Assembly (NCBI GenBank): GCA_900660155.1
Contig: CABFPE010000039.1
Span: forward strand, 1,780,520 to 1,844,519
From: Hofstenia miamia
Lineage: Eukaryota; Xenacoelomorpha; Acoela; Hofsteniidae
DNA: 64,000 bases
Direction: 5' to 3'
The notes under the pieces were generated by a model. That model searched no databases and was not told where the DNA came from. It worked only from the letters and a program-made list of their open reading frames with translations. The position numbers and the translations under genes are program-made. Of this stretch, positions 34,741 to 47,430 are shown piece by piece. Position 1 is the first letter of the stretch; every line of letters starts with the position of its first letter.

Positions 34741-37150
34741 TGTCTCATTAAGCATCATACATTCCACATCTCCAGTAGTAACTCATGCGCGTAAATTCTA
34801 AAATAACTTCTTTGTTTCACATGTTAATAGATATATGACTATTTCCTTATATTCGCTCCAACTACATGAAAAGGTAATTATGATGAAGTGTTCTTCACCA
34901 AGCCCTTAATTCGGATGCTGAGAATGTTAATGTTTCGTCTAGTGTTTAATTAATAGTTTAAAACAGTGCTTTCGCAGTGGAATTTCCTTTCTAACTAACT
35001 CAAAATACCTTAATTCCAATGCAAAAGCAGGAAGGTATTAGTTAATTTAATGCGCATTCTGAAATCTCGAAATTTTAAACACAAACTAATTCTATGTTAT
35101 AGTCTCATTAAATATTTATCAAAAGTACACAATTTAGTCAACGCTTGATTTTCTCATTATGTGTACATATATAAAATATCAGAAAAATTACAGACGAAAA
35201 GGGAAAGCTAATATTGAATTTGGAATTGACTTTTTTTCTTTTTGTACACAGTAAGCCAATATTTCAATCTTGTAAATTCCATTTACAAATCTAGAATAGA
35301 CACGACCCTCTGCAAATTCATTTCGGGTATAAGAATTTTAGAAAGAACATTGTACAAGTAATTATTATACTTGATTTTATTAGGAGCAAAAAGTTTTATA
35401 CCGAATTTCACGGGTGTTTCATTAATATTAAGAAACTAGAAAAATCTTTGCGGCATTTTATTTATATCTTAATCTATTGTAAATATTTAAACAGCACTTA
35501 ATATTTTTAAAATTGTTTAGGAAATGCGCCTTCACTATAAAGACTTTACACTAAATGCGCCTTCACTATAAAGACTTTACACTAACTGAAAACTAGCCGG
35601 GTTGACTTAGAATAAAAAAATGATTTTTTCAAAAGCTTAATAAAGACTGTAAATAAATAATAGGGGCTGTATTTTTGTGGGGATCGTGGCAGGGGAGCAC
35701 TACTTATGAGAAATGTTGAATATAATTTTTTTATTATATGCAAATCAGTTGCAATTGAAAAGATTAAAATATTTTCGGAAATTAGTGAGTTTTACAAAAA
35801 TTCAAAATTCTTAAGCCTACTGTTGATTTTGTGTACCTATCTTTTCTGTTCTTTGTTAGTGGAATTTCAGGTAAATTGTAACTGTCACAGATATGGTTGG
35901 AGAAAACTCAAATATAATAGCAGGCCGGACTCTGAGATAAACATAACATACATTAAAGAAGATTCCCACATTCTTACAAGAGTATTACACATCCAAATGT
36001 TGAATTTAATGCAATGTGCAAACAACTGTTACCTGATGAATTAAAATATCTTTCACAAAGAAGCTGCAATGTGTACTCTTCTAAATATTTTGATATTGTA
36101 TTGAAAAGGGCTTTTAACTGTTTTTTAAAAAAATTTTGTAAATAATTTGCGAAAATTAACTACGCTTACATAGATATTTATATTTTTATGTATTTACTAA
36201 ATTTTTTTAAAACTTGTTTGTAATAAGTTTATAATGGAAGTAAGATTTCATGAAACAATGGCCTCCATTGGATCGGCTTTAAATGTTCACTTCCAGTCCA
36301 GATGTTGCCATTCTCGGAGTTCGCGGAGCAGGCAATGCAAATATGTTAAGTCACAATTAATTAAAAACACCTATGGTGCAAATTCGTTTTTGTTAAAGTT
36401 GTGGACATTTTTAGCAACTGCCCGGTAACATCTGGCAAATCAAAAACAGTAAAGAATCTGTTGCAAAGATTAGTGTTACTTTTTTATATATTTTTGTAGT
36501 TTATAGATTGCTAATAATGCAAATTGATTAGTAGTAGTAGTAGTAAAATTATATTTACTTGACCCTATTTAGGTTTGCCCTTTGGACATACGCAAAGAGT
36601 TGGTTGGGCGTAAAATTACGCCATCTTTCCTAGTTTCCGTTCTAGTGACCAATCAGTTCATAACTTTGCATGGGGTAAGCCTGAACATTTACCTTTAAAT
36701 TGTTGGGTATAATGTTTGCGGACATCTGTTAGGTATGGATAATTTTATTTTTTTTCACAGTCTTGTCATCAGCCTTAAATAATTTCTTTCTGATCATAAT
36801 TAATGAAATATACTTTATGACACATACACACTCAGTGGCAAGCCATAATAATCAAAACAAAGGCCGATGGAGGTGATCAATTCTTAATCAAAATCATCCA
36901 AAATTCGATCTCCATCCAAAAAGTAGTTCAAAAATTATTTTTGGAAACAGGAGTCAACTTAAACTTTGTGAAAATGCGTAAAACAAAATTTGAAGTGAGT
37001 AAGATCTTGGATCTTGGGTAGGCCTTCGGCCCACATCAATTTTTCATAATGATCAAATATGTGCTGGGTGGGGTAAATTTACCGCACTCTAACCTAAGAA
37101 GGGTTCAAATGAACAACAAGAAGCACTATAAATTAAGCCAAGTACTACAG
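34741..37150. other. Intergenic, mostly unassigned
   Basis: AT-rich region with a 31-base tandem repeat at 35523-35584 and a (TAG)n run near 36527. An open + frame at 35706-36044 has a hydrophobic stretch (FLSLLLILCTYLFCSLLV) followed by a possible donor, and another at 36234-36428. Neither shows a known domain. No upstream cullin-4 exon was recognised here. Confidence 0.4.
35523..35584. repeat. Perfect 31-base tandem repeat, two copies
   Basis: The unit starting AATGCGCCTTCACTATAAAG occurs twice head to tail with no mismatch. There is no nearby gap, so it is a true minisatellite-like duplication. Confidence 0.85.
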
Positions 37151-37285
37151 GAGCAGTGAAGAACTTCGTTGTATGCAAAGAAGATTATCGTATGACACAT
37201 CAACTGAGCTTTAACAAGCTTAAGAGCAGCGAAACTACCTTCAACTCAATCGACGTTACTCTAAAGATATACAAACAACAACAAG
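37151..37285 (+). CDS. Possible internal exon, unidentified
   Basis: A 135-base stretch with acceptor AGTACTACAG and donor CAAG/GTAAGAAG. One frame is open throughout (GAVKNFVVCKEDYRMTHQLS, later FNSIDVTLKIYKQQQ). Its GC content is clearly above the surroundings. No domain recognised and no partner exon found, so it could be chance or a transposon relic. Confidence 0.3.
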
Positions 37286-38193
37286 GTAAGAAGTAAATCC
37301 ATAAAGCTAAGAAATGCAAAATACTAAAAGCAATATTATATAGGCCTATGAAAAAATATTAGTTGTTTTTGAACAGCCTATTTTAGCTTTCCTAGAAAGA
37401 TTCAACTTAATTGAACCCTCAACATTAGACTTTTTGAGAAAAAAAACTGAGGCTAACACAGTGGGGTGCATCCACCGCAAAGACAAGGGGAATTAAGATG
37501 CTTCAAAGAGAATATATTTACCACCAAGAATCTGCGGAAATAATGTACATTTCAAAAGCCGAAAACTTTTCGAAAATTGTCATCTGTAGACAACAATGTT
37601 AGGCATGTTACACACCATATGCAAAAATTACCCATTTCAGGGTAATTTTTTGTAAATTATTTGCACAAAATAGCATTGATATGGCATATATAATGATAGC
37701 TATGAAAATCTCAGCTAAATAAGTGTTTGATTGAAAAAAATAATTAACAGGGGCTCGAGCTCCTGAGTCGTTTTGCAACAACAGTCCTATTTGAAGCGCT
37801 GATCTTTAGACATGAATAAAATCTCAGGCACGAAGTGACAATTTGAATTTCACTTACTGCTACAGATATAGATGATATTGTCTAAAATTTTATTCAAAAG
37901 TTCTAAGTATAGATAAAATGCTTCAATTACTTGCTATTTGTGTTGCAAAGCTTCAACTAAAGAACTGTTAAATCTATTAAAATTATTATAATTAATGGGT
38001 AATTTAAATATGCTTTTTCTGAAATAAATGATATAATGTAAGAAAAACTTGCGTTCTCCTTGGGCTACAAAATTAATTAAACGAATACGTAAGGGCCTTC
38101 TGTTAGAGATTGTGCAGCTCTGCATTGTCTCAAGGATCTTACAACTTGTGGTTAGATGATTTTTGCAAAAAAAATTTTTAACACCTGATGACT

Positions 38194-38313
38194 TTAGAAA
38201 TATTCATTTCGGGTTCTGGGCTGTTCAGGTGCAGCGAATCCGGTTTGAATCGGTTTGGTTATGTACTGAAACTTAGGCCCGATTCCACCACGGACACGAA
38301 CATTGAATTTCTT
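38194..38313 (-). CDS. Possible terminal exon of an unidentified host gene
   Basis: On the minus strand a strong acceptor (TTATTTATTTTTAG) is followed by 39 codons with balanced composition, KKFNVRVRGGIGPKFQYITK then PIQTGFAAPEQPRTRNEYF, and a TAA stop. The Gly/Pro/Arg-rich content and normal third-position use stand out against AT-driven noise. I do not recognise the protein. Upstream exons were not found above 38313. Confidence 0.45.
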   Translation of the reverse strand, partial: KKFNVRVRGGIGPKFQYITKPIQTGFAAPEQPRTRNEYF

Positions 38314-38957
38314 CTAAAAATAAATAAGATTGAAATTGCAATGTGTTAGTTTACTGAAATTTCAGAAGGAATTGAAATCAACATAGAACAATTGTTAATT
38401 TTTATAAAATGTGTTGGGTTTTTACAAAAACTCTCGAAATTTTTTAAGGGTGTAAACTACTTAATGAAAAAGCTTTTTAAACGACAATTAAAAAAGCAGT
38501 AACAGACATTTCTGAGGAATTAATTGGAATACATTTTTGCTTCTTATGTTTTTATTAATTTGCGCTCAAACATTCTTTTAGAATAATATTCTGCAAAAGT
38601 TTCATAGCTATTGAATCTTTCAAAATTGATATATTTATAATTTTAATGAATATATTTTCTTAGCGCACATCGAGTCGTGTCAATAGAAGTGTTATTCGTC
38701 CAACTTATTAGCAAGTGTCCCAATATTTTAAAGTGTATTCTGCAATTAGGTTTAATAATCGGAAAATTCTTTGAACTTTGCCTGTAATGTCTTTCCAAGC
38801 TATTAGCTTTGAAGTGTTTTTGTATTTTTGAATTAAAGTAATAATCCCATTCGTCACAACCTCATTTTAGTAACGTCTGATACAGCATCTCCTTTTAGAA
38901 TTTTTACTTTTTTTTAAATAACAAAATGAAGAACTTAGTGTAGAGGAGCTATATTAA

Positions 38958-39444
38958 CACTAGAACTCAGAAAATTTAATACACCCTTTAATTCCTAATC
39001 CGGTCATAAATGACCAGTATTTGTGTAGCATTTATTACAGTGAGATTTATACAGGCATTCAGGTTCATATTTAATAAACACTGCTACTGCTATCTGATGC
39101 AATATCCCACATAATTTTATTAAGAGTCTCTTGCCATTAATTTTTAACTAAAACGATCAAAACTGTTAAATACATGCTCAATATAAAGTATATTACTGCA
39201 TAAATATAACTACACGAACGCATGCATGAAATGTTTAGTCTGGGTCACAAATGACCGGTTTAAGGGGCATTAATGATTTTTAATATCTAAGTCTGTCTGT
39301 TTTCCGAAAATGTCATCAATTCGTACTTTACAGCAGAATTAGTGAATATAGGTGTAAACTTGTAAGAATTTTTACATGTAGGAAAGTAGTTGTTTAACAA
39401 TTGCATCAAAAACGGTCACAAATGACCGGTTCGGAGTTCTAGTG
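38958..39444. mobile_element. piggyBac-like MITE
   Basis: TTAA at 38954-38957 and 39445-39448. Ends CACTAGAACTC and, inward from the right, CACTAGAACTCCGAACC. TTAA plus CACTAGAAC termini resemble piggyBac-derived MITEs. Inside, the palindromic motif GGTCACAAATGACC (or a one-base variant) occurs near 39001, 39241 and 39413. No coding capacity. Confidence 0.65.
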
Positions 39445-39589
39445 TTAACGATAAGCTAAAAGACAAGTAACTGTTGTTTTATTTACAATAAAAAGTATCA
39501 CCTTATATACAATTTTGCTATTAACTTATTTACAAAGATGAGAAAACACTAGACTGGTTAGTTTGTCTTTAGAGATTGAATTTGTATTA

Positions 39590-39814
39590 CACTAGAGTCC
39601 ACCCAACACCATGTTATACTAAGGAAACACAGCCCAAATAGCTTAATTGCAGAATATTATATGGCATATACTATCAATATCATATGTCTATCAAATATGT
39701 ATGATTGGCTATTGGCCTTTGAGAAAAATTGAACTTGTGTTATTGTTTATTGATCCAATTATTGACAAAAATTCAGCAAAATTTCAAAAAAATGACCGGT
39801 TCGGAGTTCTAGTG
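39590..39814. mobile_element. Second, shorter copy of the piggyBac-like MITE
   Basis: Right end is identical to that of the first copy over 27 bases (AATGACCGGTTCGGAGTTCT onward) and is followed by TTAA at 39815-39818. The left end reads CACTAGAGTCC after TTA. About 225 bases, so internally deleted relative to its neighbour 150 bases away. Confidence 0.5.
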
Positions 39815-39818
39815 TTAA

Positions 39819-40541
39819 AGTATATTAGTTCTCCACACAATACATGCCTAATACACGCATATGAAGTGGGTAAAATCTTCCTTTATTAATTTAAGTTAAG
39901 TTTGTCTGAATTTTCAATTGTATATCAAGAACGAAAATTCTTGAAATTATCTCAATGCCTTGTTTTCCATAGACTTCAAACTCCATATGATAGGCCAAAT
40001 TCAGTACAAAAATTAAGAAATACTTGTTGAAAATTCTCCAAATGTTTAATATTAAGTGCTTATCAATTACAATTTATGCCTACCACACCTGATGTTATGA
40101 CAGGAGCCCAAAAAGTAGTGTTGCTACTCACAATTTAAATAACTCTGTAGTTGCATAGATATAGAAATTTTCCAATATAGTTTTATTAAACTTGAATGCT
40201 CTGCCAATCAAATGAAGACGAAGTCAAGTATCTGAGAAATGAAATGAATTTAATATCGCTCACAGTCATTTGCCCTCTCCTGGTGACAACTTAAACATCC
40301 CTTTTGGAAACTACTTGCAAATCAGATGACTGTGAAAATTATTTCTGCTTCACATTATGTCCGGTTTTACGAATATTTCAACAGTTATTGATTAATTGAT
40401 TTTTGGATTCCTCACATGATCTGATAGTTCTAGGAATGTACCTGGGAAATTATATATAAATTAAATGCATAATTCATAGGCCTTTTCATACATGGACACT
40501 GAGAAAACTATTCAGAGCTCATAAAAATGTAAATTTATATA
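39819..40541. other. Intergenic, nothing recognised
   Basis: AT-rich DNA up to the left TIR of the mariner element. No coding signal seen on either strand. Confidence 0.5.
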
Positions 40542-41597
40542 CAGGGTGTCCCAGAAACCACTGAACACATTAAAACTACAATATCTACTCTTGTGAGAAA
40601 CCAATCCCAATGAATTTTTAACAGTATTTTATGCATCATAGAAGTTCAACTGTGAAAGTTTCAGCTCGAATCATTGCTTAGTTTGCTTAAAAATCAAAAA
40701 CAACGTTTACCTTTGATTTAATCCTAATAAATTTTGAAATTTTGACTGTTCAGTTTGGTAAGATTCAAATTTTAATGGAGCACTATTGATTTCATTCGTC
40801 TAAATTTTAAAAGTTTTAGTTCTCCAGGTCATTCATTTCTTCGGAAAGAGTCTATGGAACAATACACGCCACAGCAACGTTTTTTCATTGCTGCATGGTA
40901 TGAATGTTTTCAAAGCCCACTTGTTGTCCATAAAAAATATAGCCAGAAATATAGAGCTGAACGTCATGAATTTTCTCAGTCAATGATTAAGATGATAGCC
41001 ACCAATGAATCATTTCTACCCTTGATTATCTTTTCAGTTGAAGCTGTTTTTCAGCTCAATGGGACACTCAAGTTGCGATTTTGGGCTGAAACCAATCCCC
41101 ACAAGGTCACTGAACGGCCAATGCGTGGTGAGAAACTGACTGTTTGTGCAGGCATTTGTTCAGGGGGCTTTATTGGACCTTTTTTCTTCTCGGAAACTGT
41201 GAATGGAGAATGTTATCTTTAAATGCTGGAAGAAAAAGTGCTTCCGGAGTTGAAAAAGATTGAGGCTTTTGACGAAGGTTCTCTGTTTTAGCAACAAGAT
41301 GGAGCGCCCTCTCATTGGTTTAGGCAAGCCAGACACTTTCTTGATCTCCACTTTGGATCCCGGTGGATTGGACGTGGAGGTCCAGTTGCATGGCCGCCAA
41401 GATCACCAGATCTGACTCCTTGTGACTACTATCTGTGGGGTCACATTCATCAACTCGTGGTTTGGGAGAAGGCTGAAATCTTCAGTGTTCAACTCCTATG
41501 ATGTGCAAAATGTAAGATTAAAAAATCTATGTGATTGATGCTTTGTAGGATAAATTATTAGGGCTTTAATGTGTTCAGTTGTTTCTGGAACACCCTG
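40542..41597 (+). mobile_element. mariner/Tc1-superfamily element, internally deleted
   Basis: Termini CAGGGTGTCCCAGAAACCAC and, inward from the right, CAGGGTGTTCCAGAAACAAC; TIR similarity extends about 33 bases. TA precedes the left end; TG follows the right, probably a mutated TA. It is shorter than the usual 1.3 kb because part of the transposase N-terminal half is missing. Its right end directly abuts the Ty3-type remnant. Confidence 0.85.
40854..41502 (+). pseudogene. mariner-like transposase, decayed
   Basis: Starts MEQYTPQQRFFIAAWY, the DUF4817-type helix-turn-helix opening of insect/cnidarian mariner-like transposases. It then jumps from SQSMIKM straight to FLPLIIFSVEAVFQLNG, so most of the DNA-binding domain is deleted. 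The first catalytic Asp, usually FSDEA, is Val here. The second (QQDGAPSH) and third (WPPRSPDLTPCDYYLWG) are present with 36 residues between them. In-frame stops follow NGECYL (1221) and GSLF. It cannot be active. Confidence 0.8.
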
Positions 41598-41599
41598 TG

Positions 41600-44500
41600 G
41601 TTTAAAAAACCCATGAGTCTCTGCATGTCCTTTTGACTTTTCGGCATCTCTATTTTATTGAGGTAATCTTTCACGTTTGTTTTAATCAATATCTTGCTGG
41701 GTTTGATCACTCGTCCCAAAAAGGTAACTTTCTTCTGAGCAAGCGTGCATTTATTGCCATTAACTCACAATCTGGCATTCTGGAGTAAATCGAGAGTGCT
41801 TCACAGCTTGTCCAAGTGTTCAGAGAACACGTTACTTACTACAAGTATGTCATCAATGTACGCCAATATACCAGGCTCCAGAATGTTGGAATTATTCTTA
41901 AACACTTTGGTAATGTACCTCTGGAAGGTCGCAGGGACGTTGCATAAACCAAAAGCCATATATTTCCATTCATAGAGGCTGTAGGGAGTGATAAAAGCAG
42001 TCTTTTTAATATTGGATTCTCTCATAGGGACCTGCCAGTGGGCCTTACATAAATTGAGGCACAAGAAGAACTTATATTTGTGGGCATCATAAAGAAGGTC
42101 CTCTATTCTGGGAAGAAGATAGGCGTCCTTGATGGTAACATCATTCAACTTATGAAAATTGATGCATAGTCTGCACTTCTCTCCCTGCTTAATAAAGACT
42201 GTTGGCATGGCGTAGGGGCTGTTGCTCCCCTGCATGATCCTGCTTTCCAGGAGGTTGCTCAGAATTCATTCATATTCTTCCTTTAAGCTTTCAGGAACTC
42301 GCCACACTGGTAATCGAATTGGATTGTTGGTTTTTGTCTTGATTGAGTGTTCCTCACCTATGGCCTGGCCCACACTTATGGCCCCATAGTTAAAGACTTC
42401 ATTTTTTTGTTTCAGCAATGAGATCTGTGCCTAACACTCTTCCTCTCCAAGATGTCGATGCAACTCATGAGTCACTGAAGGAATCTTGATGGTGTCAGAA
42501 GGTTTGTCCATATCATGGATCACAGTGAACATGTGTAACAATCATTGGACGTGGTTGTCAATCTCACAGCACCACCATGATCTTAAGCTGAGCAGCATTG
42601 ACGCAAATTGGTGACTTAGAGCTATTCAGTACCATGCTTAATGTGACAGAGGTCTGGTAATTGATTAAGTCCTTTCAGGCAGCCTCTTTTAGGCCCAGTG
42701 ATCATTACATCACCACTATATTGTTGGTATGAGAAGACAGGGACTTAAGTCCAGTGATGGGCCTCAATGAACATCATTTTGGTGAGGTGGAAGCATATTT
42801 CTTCTTCAGGGACTGTAGTCAACTGAGTTGCCTCATGGTCCTTTATGGAGATTGCTTTGTTCCCATAATCTATTAAGCAAGAATTTCTTTCAAGGAAGTT
42901 GTTCCCCAAATGATGTTGTAGGGCAGAGTGTGATTCAAAGTATCTACTACCACAAGGTCTACTAGGCATATTTCATTGTTAATTCGCATCTCCATGTCAC
43001 TCACTTTTCCTCTAATTGAGATCTTATTTCCAGATGTGTCAATCAAACTAATGACAGATGGATCCAACATGTCTCTGCTCATGCACAATGCTGAGCAACA
43101 CTCATCACTAATAATGGAGGCAGCAGCTCCAGTATGCACTGTCACATGTACTAGACTCCCATTGAGAGTAACAGAAATCATGTTCTTTCACATCAGGTGG
43201 GTAATTACAAAGATCTCCTGTGCTCATTTGGTCGTAGGCAGCACTTCCTCTAGTTTAACTGTTTGGTTGTGTTGGCAGCATCACTGCAGTTATCAGCAGG
43301 TTCATTGTCAATAACAAATCCATCTCCATCAACCAAGATCTGAATCATGGCAGTACAGGCAGTTTGCAAATGGCCCTTTTGCCCACATTGAAAACACTTG
43401 ACTGTGAACAAGTCAAATTCTTCCTTACCACAAGCTCAGGAAGAACCTTCCTTGGCTGTGGGCCTACTAGGACGAGTGGTGGTTTTCAGTTCAGTAGCAT
43501 CCTTATCAATTTGATTTGTATTATGTATCAGATAAATGGCACTAATGGCTTTGCAGATAATTGTGTGGAGATCATCTTCCAGATCACACTTAAGCTCCAA
43601 ATGGGAGTTGATGTGTTGTGGAAAACCATGACAGATATAAATAAAAAGATCATGATGAGAGTATTCAGGCAATAAGTTGCTTAGTTGAAAAAGCCTCTCT
43701 ACCTGAGTAATAGAATTCCAGACATCATCACCTTTTCAGAAATACATGTTGCACAAAAGTGTCTTATATTAATGTTTAATATGAGGCACCTTGTAGTGAT
43801 CTTCAAAGTATCCTATCAGTAACTGATAATTTGTTTTCATTTCCTTGTTGGTTGTAAGCCAGTCCATGAAGATATAGCAGAATATGAGATACAGCAGCAT
43901 CTTGTGTCTTATGATACTGCTTAATAGTTAATTTGAAAAGAAAAAACCATTCATTGAAAGACTGAGAGACCAGTGAATTTTGGTAAAGCAGAGCTTATTG
44001 AAATACTTGGGGCCTCCACTGGCCTCTAAAGGAATAACCAATTTAGTAAACAATGGCCAGCCACTCATCACAGACCCAATAGGTACACCAAAAGATGGGC
44101 TTCCATCAGCAATGTGCTCATAAGCAGATGTACTCACAGGAACCAAAGGAACATGATGCAGTCCCATGGGATGAACAGGCATCACTAATGTAGACAAGGT
44201 TGACACATGAGAGATGGAAGATTGGGTAAATATCAGCTTGCAGTTCACAATTGTAGTAGGTTGTGTAGCAGACCTAGGAGGAGTAGTACTGCCTGAATAA
44301 ATGGAAGGATGATTTTCTAGTTGAGCAAACAGCATGTGTGTGAATTGGTGGTGTAGTTGTTTGCCAAAGTCATTTAGTGCAGCATGTGTAACATAGTTGT
44401 CACCAGTAGGAGGAGATGGTGCCTCCTTAGTAGGCGTGAGCTTACTGATCTGAAGCTGCAGCAACATAATTGACTCTAACATTTTCTGTTCTATTCATTG

Positions 44501-44872
44501 AAACTCTATGTGCTGGATGTTGAGCTTGGCTTGCAAAGCTTCAATATGCCTCTCACCCTCTATTTGCAAGGTGACTTTTTGAGATAACAAATCCCATAGA
44601 TACTCAATCTTGATTTTCTGGTAATCAAACTAAGGGGTGGGGTTAACTGATGAGGTTGATGGATGAGCTGGAATTTGCAGAGCATTATAAGTGTTTAGTA
44701 TTTGATGGTTGTTCACAGAAGAAACCTGAGTAGGAGAAGTAGGAATTGATAAATTAACTAAAGATCCAACAGTGCAAGGGGTAGCATTCAGGCTATCAGT
44801 GCTTGCAGAGGGGACTCCCACTGAGGGGGACCCAAAAGGAGAACAACAAATAACAGTATGACTAGAATCCAT
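41600..44872 (-). mobile_element. Ty3/gypsy-type LTR retroelement fossil (gag, zinc knuckle, protease, RT)
   Basis: Read on the minus strand in the usual order. Gag-like sequence runs from 44872 to about 43430, and a CCHC zinc knuckle (CFQCGQKGHLQTAC) lies near 43350-43395. A retropepsin-like segment is at 43181-42873, and a reverse transcriptase at 42235-41640 has INFHKLNDVTIKDAYLLPRI and the YIDD box. The coding remnant stops at the right end of the mariner element. No integrase or clear LTR pair is recognised in the window. It is broken in several places and looks old. Position and order of parts support the Ty3/gypsy assignment. Confidence 0.85.
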
Positions 44873-45366
44873 ATTGTAACAAGAACAAGCAACAAGAATA
44901 TAACTTTTCTTAGAAAAACTATCTCAACAGTTGGGAGCACTGTCAACTGATTGACAATGTAGGTAAAAGAACAGCAGCAACATTAATGTGGTATAGGTAT
45001 GGTAATAAATCCAACATGCAAAAAAGTAGAGACAACAGAATCTGATAAGTCATTGGAAATCCATCCCAGCTGAATTAATCAAACCAAAACAAACAAATCA
45101 CAAATGTTATGTGNCTAGAATCCATATTGTAACAAGAACAAGCAACAAGAATATAACTTTTCTTAGAAAAACTATCTCAACAGTTGGGAGCACTGTCAAC
45201 TGATTGACAATGTAGGTAAAAGAACAGCAGCAACATTAATGTGGTATAGGTATGGTAATAAATCCAACATGCAAAAAAGTAGAGACAACAGAATCTGATA
45301 AGTCATTGGAAATCCATCCCAGCTGAATTAATCAAACCAAAACAAACAAATCACAAATGTTATGTG
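44862..45366. repeat. Perfect 252-base duplication across a single-N gap
   Basis: 44862-45113 and 45115-45366 are identical and separated only by the N at 45114. The left copy ends where the right copy continues into unique sequence, as expected for overlapping contig ends that were not merged. Most likely one real copy. Confidence 0.9.
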
Positions 45367-46430
45367 ACACCCTTGTTATGCATACAGGTTCTGTGACTGG
45401 AGTAAATCTCCAAACATCACTTCGACTGTAGATAACATCAGAAACATTCAGGATCACATCAGGAACACCATGTAGAATCAGCAGCTGGGGACTATAGCAG
45501 TGTTACTAAGGAACTAGTAACTAGTAGGTTGCAAAAGTAACCTTAATAGAGCAGCCATGATTCTAAAGAAATAACAATAATAGATCTAACAAATATTGGT
45601 AATTCATCCTTTGTAACTTGTAACTGTTTAGAGAGAAAACATCCAGGATGACCAATTCATACAGCTTCAAGCCAAAGTGCTACCTGAGGGGAAGTAGTTT
45701 GTGATTTGAGTTTGCATTGTGATCCAATTTTCTCATTATTTATTTTATAGCTCAATACAAATATAACAGTCACAATGTAGTTCTTATCTCTCAGCTCACT
45801 ATTAAATAGCATGTAATTGCCATGCATTCACATTAACCAGCAGTATAATATCATCACAGTGTAATAATGTTATTGGTGCATGTTGAAATCAAACTAAGGT
45901 CTTATCTTTACAAATTAAAAATGTTTCTCTGAAGAGTTAATGTAGAGTCACTCAGGGACTTTTGGTGATTTTATTTTCTAAACATTTATTTTGTATTTCT
46001 ACGTCACTCTGACGTCAGTGTTTATTTTCAATCTCAGGTTGCTATTGCTAATTTGACGTCCCCTTGATGGTGCTTATTGTTGCTCAAATTTAATTTTGCG
46101 AGGGGAAAGAATTTGATCCTGTTAAATTACGTGGACATTTGATTATTGTAAACAAAGGCAGGTGATCGTTAAACATTTGATTATAAGATACAACTGTAGT
46201 GAATGTTCAATAGACTTTGTCGTCTACTCTTAACTGCTGTCTTTACCGTTGTATTTCTTATTTATTTATTTCTTTAAATGAAACTTATTGCTTAAGTCGG
46301 CGACAATTCGGGGCTTTCACTAGCATGGGGCAACACGTTGCTTCTGGGGGTCTTTTAACTTTCCAGTCCGAATTGTGGTTCATTAAGTTATGTATACGGT
46401 TACATATAAGGAAATAATAAATCCCTCATT
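45367..46430. other. Flank upstream of the Ty3-type remnant, nothing firm
   Basis: Lies 5' of the retroelement gag on the minus strand and could include its leader or an LTR, but I could not define LTR ends or a primer-binding site. A short open frame at 46217-46417 has no known domain. Confidence 0.35.
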
Positions 46431-47430
46431 NNNNNNNNNNNNNNNNNNNNNNNNNNNNNNNNNNNNNNNNNNNNNNNNNNNNNNNNNNNNNNNNNNNNNN
46501 NNNNNNNNNNNNNNNNNNNNNNNNNNNNNNNNNNNNNNNNNNNNNNNNNNNNNNNNNNNNNNNNNNNNNNNNNNNNNNNNNNNNNNNNNNNNNNNNNNNN
46601 NNNNNNNNNNNNNNNNNNNNNNNNNNNNNNNNNNNNNNNNNNNNNNNNNNNNNNNNNNNNNNNNNNNNNNNNNNNNNNNNNNNNNNNNNNNNNNNNNNNN
46701 NNNNNNNNNNNNNNNNNNNNNNNNNNNNNNNNNNNNNNNNNNNNNNNNNNNNNNNNNNNNNNNNNNNNNNNNNNNNNNNNNNNNNNNNNNNNNNNNNNNN
46801 NNNNNNNNNNNNNNNNNNNNNNNNNNNNNNNNNNNNNNNNNNNNNNNNNNNNNNNNNNNNNNNNNNNNNNNNNNNNNNNNNNNNNNNNNNNNNNNNNNNN
46901 NNNNNNNNNNNNNNNNNNNNNNNNNNNNNNNNNNNNNNNNNNNNNNNNNNNNNNNNNNNNNNNNNNNNNNNNNNNNNNNNNNNNNNNNNNNNNNNNNNNN
47001 NNNNNNNNNNNNNNNNNNNNNNNNNNNNNNNNNNNNNNNNNNNNNNNNNNNNNNNNNNNNNNNNNNNNNNNNNNNNNNNNNNNNNNNNNNNNNNNNNNNN
47101 NNNNNNNNNNNNNNNNNNNNNNNNNNNNNNNNNNNNNNNNNNNNNNNNNNNNNNNNNNNNNNNNNNNNNNNNNNNNNNNNNNNNNNNNNNNNNNNNNNNN
47201 NNNNNNNNNNNNNNNNNNNNNNNNNNNNNNNNNNNNNNNNNNNNNNNNNNNNNNNNNNNNNNNNNNNNNNNNNNNNNNNNNNNNNNNNNNNNNNNNNNNN
47301 NNNNNNNNNNNNNNNNNNNNNNNNNNNNNNNNNNNNNNNNNNNNNNNNNNNNNNNNNNNNNNNNNNNNNNNNNNNNNNNNNNNNNNNNNNNNNNNNNNNN
47401 NNNNNNNNNNNNNNNNNNNNNNNNNNNNNN
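46431..47430. other. Assembly gap of 1000 N
   Basis: Exactly 1000 N, a fixed-size placeholder of unknown true length. The LINE copy to its right probably begins inside it. Confidence 0.99.
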
